DNA of 32,682 nt from Bacteroidota bacterium. GTDB taxonomy: Bacteria > Bacteroidota > Ignavibacteria > UBA10030 > BY39. The notes below the pieces were generated by a model. The model had not been told where the DNA came from. It did no database searches and saw only the letters and a list, made by a program, of their open reading frames with translations. This document shows, piece after piece, positions 1-8,473 of this stretch (the first letter of the stretch is position 1; each line of letters begins with the position of its first letter). The position numbers were made by a program, and so were the translations under genes. Location of the stretch: NCBI GenBank assembly GCA_030682385.1, contig JAUXOG010000037.1, positions 1 through 32,682 of the forward strand, given 5' to 3'.

Positions 1-519
1 AGATGGAGAACCAGATGTCCAAATGTTGATATCTGCTTGTATATTTAATGTACCCCAATTTGCAAGTACAGCACCGTTGCTCATCGTAAATGAACCAGTG
101 CAAACAGTTGTTACGCTGCTTCTGAGTGTGAGAGTTCGTCCGTTGAGTGTTTTACTCACTCCACTAGTTATGTTAACTGAACCACCTGTGTCAACGACTG
201 TCATCCCCGTACCTGTCATTGTTCCACCTGACCAGTTGAAAGTTCCGCTTATTGTCAATGTACTATCTCCACTCAATGTTCCTCCAGTTAGTATCAACAC
301 TTTGATACCGGCACTCGTGCAGGAAAAAGTTGGTGTGCCAGAATTTATGACAGCGGTATCATTAGATGTCGGTGCTCCAACGGGATTCCAGTTTCCTGGA
401 GTACACCAATCATTTGAAACTGAACCAGTCCATGTTCTTTTAACTTGTCCATAAGTAATTACAGAAATTACGATGAGGCAAAATATTGTGGCCACAATTA
501 TTCTGAACAATACTTTCAT
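1..519 (-). CDS. Secreted beta-repeat protein, N-terminal part (runs off left edge)
   Basis: An open frame with no stop runs from ATG at 519 to the window edge, giving 173 residues. A GGAGG ribosome-binding site lies just upstream (about 523-528). The first 25 residues are a signal peptide (MKVLFRIIVATIFCLIVISV, then a YGQ cleavage region). After that come WTGSVSNDWCTPGNW and SNDTAVI, followed by T/S/G-rich short beta strands (LTLSGDSTLTISGTF-like). This pattern is typical of the beta-helix or adhesin-like repeats of large secreted Bacteroidota proteins. It begins 25 bp after the stop of the T9SS cargo gene upstream, so the two are probably co-transcribed. The exact function and any C-terminal sorting domain lie outside the window. 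The plus-strand frame over the same DNA is an antisense shadow. Confidence 0.75.
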   Translation of the reverse strand, partial: MKVLFRIIVATIFCLIVISVITYGQVKRTWTGSVSNDWCTPGNWNPVGAPTSNDTAVINSGTPTFSCTSAGIKVLILTGGTLSGDSTLTISGTFNWSGGTMTGTGMTVVDTGGSVNITSGVSKTLNGRTLTLRSSVTTVCTGSFTMSNGAVLANWGTLNIQADINIWTSGSPS

Positions 520-544
520 ATTTCCTCCATAGATGTTTTATAGA

Positions 545-2851
545 TTATCTAAGTAAAATTAGTTTTTTTGTTTGAATAAAATTTCCAACTTGTAAGCGAT
601 AAAAATAAACACCACTTGAAACTGTTTTGCTACTTATGTTTGTGGTGTTAAATATTACCTCGTAATATCCTGGTTGTTTAATATCTTCAACCAATGTCTC
701 AATCTCTCGCCCAAGTAAATCATATATTTTTAGTGCGACAAATGAAGTTGCCGGTATTGTGTACTTAATTGTTGTTGTTGGATTAAAGGGATTCGGGTAA
801 TTTTGGTAAAGACAATATTCCTCAGGTATCGTTGAAACTAATTGTTCGGTGAAGGTGATAGCATCTTGGTGTACCCAAACGCTTTCTATTTCGCCAATTA
901 CATTATCTTGTGGTGGTGCAAAATCTATTGTCGTTTTAGGGTTTTGGTAATATAACTTTGGTACATATATACCGTGCCATGTATGACCAGAAATAATTTG
1001 TGAAGAAAATTGGACAAACTTCTGATCTTTCCAAACTCGTACAGCTTCGTACCGACTATAAGTGTTATCCCATATTTTTACAGTATTAATATCACTTGGT
1101 TCTAAACGAAGTTGCCACCCATTGTTATTATTATCGTTGGAAATTTTGGCTATATATGCGGATTGTTCTAATATTAAAGGTGTTCCGTCTTTCTTCTTTG
1201 AAGCAACCCAGCCAAAAATTCCTCCAATTCTATTTGGCAAGTAAATCTTATACCATTTTCTGGTTATATCGTCACTAATAAGATTTGAAAACGCTGTATC
1301 GGAAGTAACAAAAAACTGATCTAATCCTGTCCAACCTAAGACACTATATTTTGTTCCAGGACCTGTATAAACTCTTATACCTCTGTCAGGTTTAGAACTT
1401 CCACCTTCTTCACCAATAATTTTTATTCCGGTTGTATATGAAAACTGGTTTGGTAGTGAATAGATGAAATTAAAAGGATCTACATAGCCATATTTAATCG
1501 GTAGATCGGGTGTATATCCCCAATAATTTGTTTTTGTACCATCGTCATCATCGAACCTATTTCCCAGCGCTCCGTTTTCCTTGATCTCAAAATGTACATG
1601 AATGTTAAAATTATTTCGATTTTCATTTTCAGAAAAACCCATTAAACCAATCGGTTCACCTGAGCTTACGTAGATGCTATCATTATCAATAATAATTCTT
1701 TGATAAATGTCTTTACGGTTGCCACCAAAATCTATGCCTGTGTGATACATATGATTCCCAGCACGATTAAAAGCAGTAAATCCATTGTTCCAACTTGCGG
1801 GTGTTACAACTGGATATTGAAAAGATTGACAATCATTATTTGCTAAAACTTTTTCTATGATTTCGTTGCTCTGAGATCCTGTTATAGAATCAACACAATA
1901 AATACGTGTATCACCAACAGGATGATCACATTTGGGTGAATATTCCCATCTTATATTTCCAGAGGCGTCAGAAGTGATCGAATTAATTTGGCGAAAGTTT
2001 GCATCGAGCGGTTGTTTGATATAACGTTTCACGACTCCATTGGGTGTGTAATTGTTTCCCGTTACGACAAACATAACTTCTAATTGACGGCCGCTGTCTG
2101 GTGAAACGTATAAAGTGGGATATTGAGTACCAAGTGCTAATACCCAGTCTTTTTGAGAAGCGGAAGCTCTAAATCTGTCAATAACTCCATAGAAACCACC
2201 ATCATATTGATGATAGTCCCAAAATCCTGATACGGTCTGACCTATCGTTGGTTTATCTACTGGTGCACTGAAATTGCCAGCACTACCCATCTCTTGTGTG
2301 TAGTTTGGATCAGAAGCAACGATAGCACCATCAATCATTATATACTTTCCTTGACTTCCAAAGCTTATCCCAACCGCATACCACTCGTTAAATCTAAATC
2401 GCGTGCTATCAGCCAATAATACATGATAATCATGTTGAGCATATGCATTTCCTGTGGAGTATTGTATTCTACCGTCAGCATAGACTATTAATTGAGTCGC
2501 GCCGGGCCAGTTTACATCACCTCCCCGTACATCCGTGCTGAATAGCATCGCGTTATCTGAGCTATCATATAATGCATAATCGATATAATTATAACCTGCG
2601 TTAATTTTTGCCCACCACTCAAGAGTTCCCTGTCTAGGTATACCTTCATCGAATGAGTACTCAATTCTGCTATCGCTGACCCTAGTGAAAATAGCTCCCT
2701 GACCACTCAGTGTAGGACCGTAAGTTATGCCATGCGCGGTACCCAAGGTAGTCCCATTAAGTTCATCCATTATTGTTGTTTGAGCAGAAACTCGATATCC
2801 CAATAGTGAATAAAGAGATATAACAGTTATTAAAACTGCTAATGTTTTCAT
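545..2851 (-). CDS. T9SS-exported protein with LamG-like, M23 peptidase-like and SH3-like domains
   Basis: Secreted multidomain protein of 768 residues. ATG at 2851 is preferred over the in-frame start at 2872 because GGAGTT sits 6-7 bases before it and the signal peptide MKTLAVLITVISLYSLLGY starts there. Domains (numbering from 2872): a LamG/concanavalin-like region about 35-245; an M23 (LytM) metallopeptidase-like region with H377-x3-D381 (HTGIDFGG) and H425-V-H427 (HVHFEI), the zinc-ligand pattern of the family; a bacterial SH3-like region about 495-560 (GIRVYTGPGTKYSVLGW) and perhaps a second about 580-640. The last 90 residues are a T9SS type A sorting domain (NYPNPFNPTTTIKY, GVYFYRLQVG, KKLILLR). 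It should cross the outer membrane through T9SS and act on peptidoglycan or another cell-wall peptide. The M23 assignment is from motifs only, and activity is inferred. Confidence 0.82.
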   Translation of the reverse strand: MKTLAVLITVISLYSLLGYRVSAQTTIMDELNGTTLGTAHGITYGPTLSGQGAIFTRVSDSRIEYSFDEGIPRQGTLEWWAKINAGYNYIDYALYDSSDNAMLFSTDVRGGDVNWPGATQLIVYADGRIQYSTGNAYAQHDYHVLLADSTRFRFNEWYAVGISFGSQGKYIMIDGAIVASDPNYTQEMGSAGNFSAPVDKPTIGQTVSGFWDYHQYDGGFYGVIDRFRASASQKDWVLALGTQYPTLYVSPDSGRQLEVMFVVTGNNYTPNGVVKRYIKQPLDANFRQINSITSDASGNIRWEYSPKCDHPVGDTRIYCVDSITGSQSNEIIEKVLANNDCQSFQYPVVTPASWNNGFTAFNRAGNHMYHTGIDFGGNRKDIYQRIIIDNDSIYVSSGEPIGLMGFSENENRNNFNIHVHFEIKENGALGNRFDDDDGTKTNYWGYTPDLPIKYGYVDPFNFIYSLPNQFSYTTGIKIIGEEGGSSKPDRGIRVYTGPGTKYSVLGWTGLDQFFVTSDTAFSNLISDDITRKWYKIYLPNRIGGIFGWVASKKKDGTPLILEQSAYIAKISNDNNNNGWQLRLEPSDINTVKIWDNTYSRYEAVRVWKDQKFVQFSSQIISGHTWHGIYVPKLYYQNPKTTIDFAPPQDNVIGEIESVWVHQDAITFTEQLVSTIPEEYCLYQNYPNPFNPTTTIKYTIPATSFVALKIYDLLGREIETLVEDIKQPGYYEVIFNTTNISSKTVSSGVYFYRLQVGNFIQTKKLILLR

Positions 2852-3155
2852 ATCAACTCCTTTATTGACCACCTCGACACCAGAAGTAGTTAATATCCAT
2901 CATGGGTCGGTGTCACCTATTGTTAAATTAGTCAAGCATTTGTTGTTAAATTGAAATAAATAAATGATAAATGTTTTGATTTATCGCGGTGTTTTAAACC
3001 TATTATAAGATTATTCATAACCAACGCTTCATAATCTATATTTTAGCGGTAGAGTGTTATTCCAGAAAATAATCTGGAATTTATTTGTTCATTGGTCAAG
3101 AAATCAGAATTATGGATGTCCCAATTGTGGGCCAATAGTGGGAAAGGTACTCAAA
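2852..3155. other. Intergenic region with one short hairpin
   Basis: No convincing gene. It holds the upstream region of the T9SS cargo gene on the minus strand. A perfect 8-bp stem (ATTCCAGA / TCTGGAAT) lies at 3059-3080. It has no U-rich tail on the minus strand, so it is not a clear terminator for the gene that ends at 3156. Confidence 0.5.
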
Positions 3156-4640
3156 TTATGGGTAATTATGCGCTTTCTGGTAAAACTTATTTATTGTCGG
3201 TGTATTCACAAACTTCTCCCCATCCCAATACTTTATCGAATCTTTGAGTGATTGTAAGTATTCTGGCCCATATTTTTGACTTAAATTACCTTCTTTTTCA
3301 TATTGTTTATGTAGCTTCTGAAATGAAGCATCTCCTAATAATGTTTTTACTTTCATCCCTTCGCCGAATGTGTATATTATACCTTTACCATCATATTCTT
3401 CTCTACCGTAAATTTCTTCCGTGTATGCACGAAATAAATTATTTCCTACGATTTCAATTACACTTATACAATTATACGTTGTAACACTTAGTAATTGTCC
3501 AAGGTTTGTAAATGGTAATAATAAATAATATTTCTCAGTTGCTCTACTTATACCATGTGGGATATTTTCTGTAAGAGGAGATGTATATCCATTTATATTT
3601 TCTGGTTCCAACACTGCAATACATGCTCGGTCGAAATTATTATTTACACCCCCTAAAATAATTTCTTCACGACCGTCATTGTCTAAATCCATTGTTATCA
3701 TACTATACAAAACTCCCCGATGCCAGTAGCTTTGTAATTCAGTGCCATCTGTTGGATTGATCTCAAATAATTTTGAAGGTGAATACATTCTTTGTAACGC
3801 TAATGCAAACAATTTTGACTTCCCGCTTTTATTATTATTTACAACAAAAATATTTACAATAAGCCAAGTAGAATATGCAGTAAAATCAAGTTTTCCAAAT
3901 GCAATTGCGGGACCAACGCCATGCTTCCATTTTATATTTCCGTCACTGTTGAAACAGTAAAGAGTATCTTCGGTGAATTCCTTACCAATGTCGGAACCGG
4001 TGAGTAATAGTTCGTTTTTATTATCATCATCAATATCTGCGAGTAACAGTCGTCTTGGATTTGCATTGAAATTTCTATATTGTGATGACTCCACAGTTGA
4101 AGCATCGGGAATTCCAACAACACTCTTCGTCCATATCACTTCAGCTTCTTTGTTGTAAACCGTGAGGACATAATCCTTTATTTTCGCAAAGGCTGGGTTT
4201 TTGTCTTCAAATGCTGGTTTTATAAGAAGAAACGATGCAACCAACATAAATCCAGCCAGTGAGGTTGCACTGGCAAATCTAACAGGGTGTATTTGTATAT
4301 ATCGCGCAAACCGCTGCATCAACGGTCTATGGTACGGCTCAATGATTTCGAAGTAAGTATCAAGCGCGTCTTGTGAATGCTGTGCAAGTTCAGGTTTTCT
4401 AAAAGGGATTACCTGTTTCCTCCGGGTTAAAATTTTTTCAGAGAATACTTTATCTCTTTCTGTCGGCTCATTGTGCAATTCTTTACTAACGCCATCGTAA
4501 AACGCGGTGAGCTTTTCTGCGTGGTCTTTGCAGTAAGTGCACTGTGCTAAATGCGCTGTAATATTATCCAACTCGCCGGGAGTGAAATCCTCGCGTGAAA
4601 TAATGAATTTTTCTATTTGTTGTATTTCAATGTGTTCCAT
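3156..4640 (-). CDS. Anti-sigma-factor-like membrane protein with zinc finger and FG-GAP-like C-terminal region
   Basis: Protein of 494 residues from ATG at 4640; a TTG two codons earlier is possible but less likely. Residues 30-37 read H-x3-C-x2-C (HLAQCTYC), the zf-HC2 pattern of zinc-binding anti-sigma factors. A single hydrophobic helix at about 121-140 (FASATSLAGFMLVASFLLI) should span the inner membrane. The C-terminal part contains two acidic DxDxD loops (DIDDDNKNELLL near 202 and DLDNDGREEIIL near 318), like FG-GAP/VCBS calcium-binding repeats, so it probably faces the periplasm as a sensor. It follows the unknown gene at 4788-5810 by 147 bp, the position its partner sigma factor would normally take. 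Domain calls are motif-based; the regulatory role is inferred. Confidence 0.7.
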   Translation of the reverse strand: MEHIEIQQIEKFIISREDFTPGELDNITAHLAQCTYCKDHAEKLTAFYDGVSKELHNEPTERDKVFSEKILTRRKQVIPFRKPELAQHSQDALDTYFEIIEPYHRPLMQRFARYIQIHPVRFASATSLAGFMLVASFLLIKPAFEDKNPAFAKIKDYVLTVYNKEAEVIWTKSVVGIPDASTVESSQYRNFNANPRRLLLADIDDDNKNELLLTGSDIGKEFTEDTLYCFNSDGNIKWKHGVGPAIAFGKLDFTAYSTWLIVNIFVVNNNKSGKSKLFALALQRMYSPSKLFEINPTDGTELQSYWHRGVLYSMITMDLDNDGREEIILGGVNNNFDRACIAVLEPENINGYTSPLTENIPHGISRATEKYYLLLPFTNLGQLLSVTTYNCISVIEIVGNNLFRAYTEEIYGREEYDGKGIIYTFGEGMKVKTLLGDASFQKLHKQYEKEGNLSQKYGPEYLQSLKDSIKYWDGEKFVNTPTINKFYQKAHNYP

Positions 4641-4787
4641 TATCAAGCAAAATTAAAAAGTTAAAATTAAAAAAGCTAAGGGCGTTTAGCATAGAGCTAA
4701 GAGTTAAACAAAGAACTAAACACTAACATACTCATCTACTTAATACATTTCAACGTTTCATATCATTTCCATAAATCCGAAATCTCA

Positions 4788-5810
4788 TCAAATCTCTTTC
4801 ATCAACCTCGCTGCAAACTCATTTCTGGCTATTTTCAGCAAATATTCCATCTTCGGGCGAAGTGTTTCTTCGTATTCGGTTTCGTCAATATCAAGGTATC
4901 GTTTCAAATAACTGAAAAGGGCAAACTTTTCTTCGTTCGATTGCCAGTCACAAATCATGTCATGAAAGGCGCTGCATATAGCTTCGGCTTGTCTTCTGTC
5001 GATTTTACCCTTTGTGAAGTATGTTAGGAGGATTTTTTCTTTCAATACCGCTTCAACTTGCCGGCAAATCTGCTCAATTTCAAATTCCTGCAAACCCTCT
5101 GTTGATAGTGGTTGTGTATCACTCGGAGGGTCAAAATTATCGTAGTGGAGTTTTTTGAGGACGTGGACAAGGTCGTACAATGGTATTGATCGTCGATACT
5201 GAGTTTGTTCTGCAAACATCTCATTTAAACCTGTAAGGAATTTTCTTGTTGAGAACTGATAGTCAACTCGTTGAACAAGTTCTCTTTCAAGTTCTTCCAT
5301 AGGAAATTCACTCAGATGATTGCATAGATCAGCCCCGCTTGATTCAACAACCAATCCTCTTAAATCTCTCCGAAGATTAAAGAAAGGCGAAGCTCTAATA
5401 ACATCCCTGAGGTTACGATAAATCTTTGAGCCGGTGGGATCGGCTTGAGAGTAGAGCCGGGCAAGTTGAGAATCGGCGATACAAGTCAAGAAGCTTTTGA
5501 AAGCGTGAAACAGGTTGATATCAGAGATTTGGTCAATATTTTCGTCTAACGAATTTGCAAAATTTTCGATTTTTACAAATTTATTCTGGTCGTTGCGTGA
5601 AAACATATCGGCAATACAATCATAAGCGAGGTCGGTGATTGTTAACCCTTGTTGCGTGCAAAGGTTTGAAACCGAAGAGCGGATATAAAGTAGATACGGC
5701 TGGACGATCGAACGGCAAACATGAACAAACTCTGTTAACTCAACTTCTGCAATCGAGCTATTGAGAATTTTACGTAGATAAGGTTTTAATATCTTACAAA
5801 CGGCGTTCAT
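4788..5810 (-). CDS. Unknown helical protein, possible divergent sigma-factor-like regulator
   Basis: Protein of 340 residues. ATG at 5810 (MNAVCKILKPYLRKI) is chosen because the longer frame starting at 5876 runs into a terminator hairpin (5859-5893). There is no signal peptide and no membrane segment; the sequence is mostly amphipathic helix. Residues about 15-75 (VCRSIVQPYLLYIRSSV, then LTITDLAYDCIADMFSR) loosely resemble region 2 of sigma-70 proteins, where a D-L-A-x-D-x-x-x-x-x-F pattern is common. The rest is not recognised. The next gene downstream has an anti-sigma zinc finger and a membrane helix, which supports a regulatory pair, but this is inference from context. It could equally be an unrelated cytosolic protein. 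Confidence 0.5.
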   Translation of the reverse strand: MNAVCKILKPYLRKILNSSIAEVELTEFVHVCRSIVQPYLLYIRSSVSNLCTQQGLTITDLAYDCIADMFSRNDQNKFVKIENFANSLDENIDQISDINLFHAFKSFLTCIADSQLARLYSQADPTGSKIYRNLRDVIRASPFFNLRRDLRGLVVESSGADLCNHLSEFPMEELERELVQRVDYQFSTRKFLTGLNEMFAEQTQYRRSIPLYDLVHVLKKLHYDNFDPPSDTQPLSTEGLQEFEIEQICRQVEAVLKEKILLTYFTKGKIDRRQAEAICSAFHDMICDWQSNEEKFALFSYLKRYLDIDETEYEETLRPKMEYLLKIARNEFAARLMKEI

Positions 5811-5858
5811 AGTTGTAAAAATAAGATAACAATAATATCGTAAATTACAAAACCAAAC

Positions 5859-5893
5859 AAAAAGCCGATTCCTCAACAGAATCGGCTTTTTTT
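5859..5893. terminator. Bidirectional intrinsic terminator, copy A
   Basis: A 13-bp perfect stem (AAAAAGCCGATTC / GAATCGGCTTTTT) with loop CTCAACA and T runs on both strands. The same hairpin occurs at 6916-6950 after the M16 peptidase gene. Here it stands between a relict gene end (5921-5938) and the start of the gene at 5810. Confidence 0.85.
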
Positions 5894-5920
5894 ATACCAT
5901 ACTTTCTACTAAACATCTAA

Positions 5921-5938
5921 CTATTTCTCAAATAGTTC
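5921..5938 (-). pseudogene. Relict 3' end of a lost M16 peptidase paralogue
   Basis: The last six codons here read E-L-F-E-K-stop, as do those of the M16 gene ending at 6971. They differ at five bases, and all five changes are synonymous (GAA/GAG, CTA/TTG, GAG/GAA, AAA/AAG). The DNA downstream also matches, including ATACTTTCTACT and the whole terminator hairpin. This implies a former tandem copy of the peptidase gene, of which only the tail and terminator remain. Upstream of these codons the match fades. Confidence 0.5.
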
Positions 5939-5978
5939 GCTCCTGTTTTCAGCATTGCAGCACCCAGTCGATTAAGTT

Positions 5979-6050
5979 ATAAGACGTTAACACATTATTT
6001 TACAATTCCGCTTTAGGCGAAATAAATTTTTATTGAGATAGGCTTGCGGA
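5979..6050. repeat. Hairpin repeat R1 (72 bp)
   Basis: This 72-bp segment recurs at 6836-6908 with about six differences, one of them a single-base indel. It starts ATAAGACGTTAAC, has a short inverted repeat (TTCCGCTTTAGGCGAAA) followed by a T-rich stretch, and ends TAGGCTTGCGGA. Together the two copies bracket the plus-strand toxin-antitoxin genes. The rest of 5897-6267 shows no gene apart from the relict peptidase tail. Confidence 0.8.
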
Positions 6051-6267
6051 TGACAGGAAACAATCCATCCGTCAACTGACTGGAACCAATACTCCATTTA
6101 TACAGAACAAATTCAAAAGTAGATAAAATCCCACTTCTCCATTACTCCAAATAACTATTTGCCACTCTTTTCCATATCAATCTCTAACGCCGTTTTGAGA
6201 TTTTCAAGATAATTTGTTTTTGATAATTCACTAATTTATATTAAATTAGTTTAAATAAAGGATTAAC

Positions 6268-6474
6268 ATGTCAATAGTTTCAATAAATTTAACAGAGGAA
6301 CAGCTTTCGAAGGTTGTCGAGGCATACCGGACAATTCAAGAGTTTCTCGCAACTCTGCTTTCCCCGAACGAATTATACCAAACCGAATTCATCGAAGGAC
6401 TGAGAGAATCGGAAAGAGAAGTTATCTCAGGTAAAACAAAAGTGATAAATTCTTTCGATGATTTTGTCTCCTGA
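6268..6474 (+). CDS. Putative type II antitoxin (RelB-like role)
   Basis: Small acidic protein of 68 residues on the plus strand, with an AAAGGA ribosome-binding site 7 bases before the ATG. Sequence features (INLTEEQLSKVVEAYRTIQE and a C-terminal INSFDDFVS) suit an antitoxin that neutralises the toxin encoded immediately downstream; the two genes overlap by 17 bp. Antitoxins of this kind usually have an N-terminal DNA-binding segment and repress their own promoter. No fold can be named with certainty, and the assignment depends mainly on pairing with a RelE/ParE-type toxin. It is one of only two genes on the plus strand. Confidence 0.7.
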   Translation: MSIVSINLTEEQLSKVVEAYRTIQEFLATLLSPNELYQTEFIEGLRESEREVISGKTKVINSFDDFVS

Positions 6475-6742
6475 ACGGTCTTTGATACGCACAAACCGTT
6501 TCGCGCGTGATCTTAAAAAGGTTCCAGAGGGAGTTAAACACGAAGCTTATCGGAATGCAACATCAATTACACAGAATATATTTGCAGTCGAGCTCGATGT
6601 CCGTCCTCTTACTGGCTTGAAAGGGTATTATCGTGTTGTTGTTGCTAAGGAATATCGTATGATTTTTTCTTTTGATAATAAACATATTTACTTGCACCGA
6701 ATTGCACATCGAAAAGATATTTACCGAAATTTAGAATTATAA
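6458..6742 (+). CDS. RelE/ParE-family toxin
   Basis: Protein of 94 residues overlapping the antitoxin gene by 17 bp. Family features are NRFARDLKKVPEGVK near the N terminus (the F-x-x-x-x-K-K-L/V pattern), RPLTGLKGYYRVVV in the middle (the core L-x-G-x-x-x-x-R-V strand), and EYRMIFSFDNKHIYLHRIAH followed by RKDIYR at the C terminus. In the family this fold cleaves mRNA at the ribosome (RelE) or poisons gyrase (ParE); which applies here cannot be told. The frame is intact, unlike the toxins at 18.4 and 28.9 kb. TTG at 6479 is an alternative start. Confidence 0.82.
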   Translation: MILSPERSLIRTNRFARDLKKVPEGVKHEAYRNATSITQNIFAVELDVRPLTGLKGYYRVVVAKEYRMIFSFDNKHIYLHRIAHRKDIYRNLEL

Positions 6743-6835
6743 CAACTCGTCTCTCTCATTAATTTCAAAATCACCGGTTCGCAACGTTCTTCCTTCTCCG
6801 TTGCAAGCTACTTTTATTTCTGACAGAATAAATTC

Positions 6836-6908
6836 ATAAGACGTTAACGCATTATTTTACAATTCCGCCTTAGGCGGAATAGATTTTTTATTGAAATAGG
6901 CTTGCGGA
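6836..6908. repeat. Hairpin repeat R2 (73 bp)
   Basis: Second copy of R1. Here the central inverted repeat is perfect (ATTCCGCC TTA GGCGGAAT) and is followed by AGATTTTTTATTG, so on the plus strand it could itself act as a terminator for the toxin-antitoxin operon. It adjoins the bidirectional terminator at 6916. The remainder of 6743-6970 has no gene. Confidence 0.8.
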
Positions 6909-6915
6909 AAACAAG

Positions 6916-6950
6916 AAAAAGCCGATTCCTCAACAGAATCGGCTTTTTTT
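6916..6950. terminator. Bidirectional intrinsic terminator, copy B
   Basis: Same 13-bp stem, loop and T runs as the hairpin at 5859-5893. It can end the minus-strand M16 operon (stop at 6971) and the plus-strand toxin-antitoxin operon (stop at 6742). Confidence 0.88.
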
Positions 6951-6970
6951 ACACAATACTTTCTACTTAA

Positions 6971-8473
6971 CTACTTTTCAAACAACTCTTCAACCTTCAC
7001 AAGTTTCGATTTTTCTTTATTAATATCTAATGGGAAGGCTTCAATAATTTTATCTTCATCTAAAATCTTTTGAGCAACGGGGGAAGTGTATTTTATTGGC
7101 GATGGTGCATTGTTGAACATTGCTTCTTTAAGCGAGGCGGCATCGTTGGCTACGACCGCAACTCTAATATTTTCGGCACTCAAATATTTCTTTATTGCGT
7201 TGTTCACATCGGCTACTTTGAGAGTTCTCAACTCTTTCTCAATTTCATTTATGAAAAACTCTTTGCCGTAAAATTCCGAATCCATTTGATAACCAAGTCT
7301 GCGATTTGAAGTCTGAACCCAGAGTTTCGAATAATTGATCACGAATTTGCGAGTTGCCTCGAACTGTTCTTCGGTAAGTCCGCGTTCAACTAGATTTTTA
7401 AGTTCGTACATTGCATTCCGGATTGCAAAATGAGTATTTTCGGGTTGCACCGGACGAATCCAAATACTGAAATACTGCTGCCGTCGCGGAGTATTAGGTA
7501 GTTGAAAACGCGACCCGCCATCTTGCACCCAATGCTCGATGTATGAGTAATCGCCGTAATTCAGTCCGCGATCGCCCCGCAAACGATTCATCAACACACC
7601 GTTAAATGTGCGATGCTCGCCAAAGTACGAGTTAGCTAACATCAGTGCATAATAATCTTTATCTTTTCTTGTCAAATTAATCGGGAAGCCCATCGAAATA
7701 GCTGTGCCGCGCGCTGGCTTTTCAACGAACAGTATCTCCATTTTCTGAATTGGTGCTGGCTTTGGTAAATCAATATCAGTCAATTTGCCGGAGGGAAGTT
7801 TTCCAAAATCTTCTTTGATTTTATCTAATAACGATTTCGGATAACCGCCGGCAATTCCAAACTTTAGATTGTCTTTTGTGTAAACACGTTTGTAGTATTC
7901 TTTTACATCGTCTAACGTGATTGATTCTAAGCCTTGGACTGTGCCTACCTCTGTAGCGCTGTAGGGATGATTTTCGAACATGAAATAATTTAATGCTTGC
8001 TTGCCAAGGTTTTCGTCGTCAGTACCACGCAACGAGTTTTTCAGGTGATTGAGTAATAAATCTTTACTCCTATTGAAGTCGGATTCATCGAGCCGTGGAC
8101 TGAGAAGCAGGTCTGAAAATATCTGATAGAAGCCATCGAGATTATCTTTGTGAACTTCGCCAACAAAAACGCTAACTTCTTTATCCACTTGCGGATTGAT
8201 TGAAGCTGCCCATGGGTACAATTTATCAAGAACTTCCTGATAAGTTAAATCTTTTGTACCGCCTTGCCCGATTGTAAGCGATGTTAAAGCATTCAATCCT
8301 TCTTTGCCTGTTGGGTCGTTGATTGATCCAACTTTTAACTCAACTCTGAAAGTAATGAGCGGCGAATCGGATTGATATAATTCTGTTATCTCCGGTCCCT
8401 TTGCACAGTTTATATTTGTCATAATGATTCCTGCAAATAAAAATCCTGTTAATAAAATTTTAAGAGTTTTCAT
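6971..8473 (-). CDS. M16-family peptidase-like protein, non-catalytic partner
   Basis: Protein of 500 residues with an N-terminal signal sequence (MKTLKILLTGFLFAGIIM) and a cysteine at 23 that could be lipidated, though the lipobox is poor. The M16 fold is visible, but the HxxEH zinc motif is replaced (GKEGLNALTSLTIGQGG at about 56-72). The C-terminal half keeps the conserved R/Y region (RLRGDRGLNYGDYSYI) that binds substrate in this family. This is the pattern of the non-catalytic subunit in heterodimeric M16B enzymes. Its ATG overlaps the stop of the catalytic gene (ATGA) and has its own GAGGAGG ribosome-binding site, so the two are translationally coupled. Together they probably form a periplasmic peptide-degrading chamber. 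Confidence 0.88.
   Translation of the reverse strand: MKTLKILLTGFLFAGIIMTNINCAKGPEITELYQSDSPLITFRVELKVGSINDPTGKEGLNALTSLTIGQGGTKDLTYQEVLDKLYPWAASINPQVDKEVSVFVGEVHKDNLDGFYQIFSDLLLSPRLDESDFNRSKDLLLNHLKNSLRGTDDENLGKQALNYFMFENHPYSATEVGTVQGLESITLDDVKEYYKRVYTKDNLKFGIAGGYPKSLLDKIKEDFGKLPSGKLTDIDLPKPAPIQKMEILFVEKPARGTAISMGFPINLTRKDKDYYALMLANSYFGEHRTFNGVLMNRLRGDRGLNYGDYSYIEHWVQDGGSRFQLPNTPRRQQYFSIWIRPVQPENTHFAIRNAMYELKNLVERGLTEEQFEATRKFVINYSKLWVQTSNRRLGYQMDSEFYGKEFFINEIEKELRTLKVADVNNAIKKYLSAENIRVAVVANDAASLKEAMFNNAPSPIKYTSPVAQKILDEDKIIEAFPLDINKEKSKLVKVEELFEK

Noticed and set aside
23-454. Plus-strand open frame of 143 codons at the left edge
   Set aside because: It is antisense to a secreted protein with signal peptide and ribosome-binding site; its V/P/T/L-rich sequence is the mirror of T/G/S-rich beta repeats.
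3059-3080. Hairpin as terminator for the anti-sigma-like gene
   Set aside because: Good stem but no U tract on the minus strand; left as an unexplained hairpin.
5909-5970. Frame reading LNRLGAAMLKTGANYLRNS before a stop, as a relict of another protein
   Set aside because: It is only 19 residues long, closed upstream by a stop; the overlapping ELFEK frame is supported by synonymous changes against a neighbouring gene.
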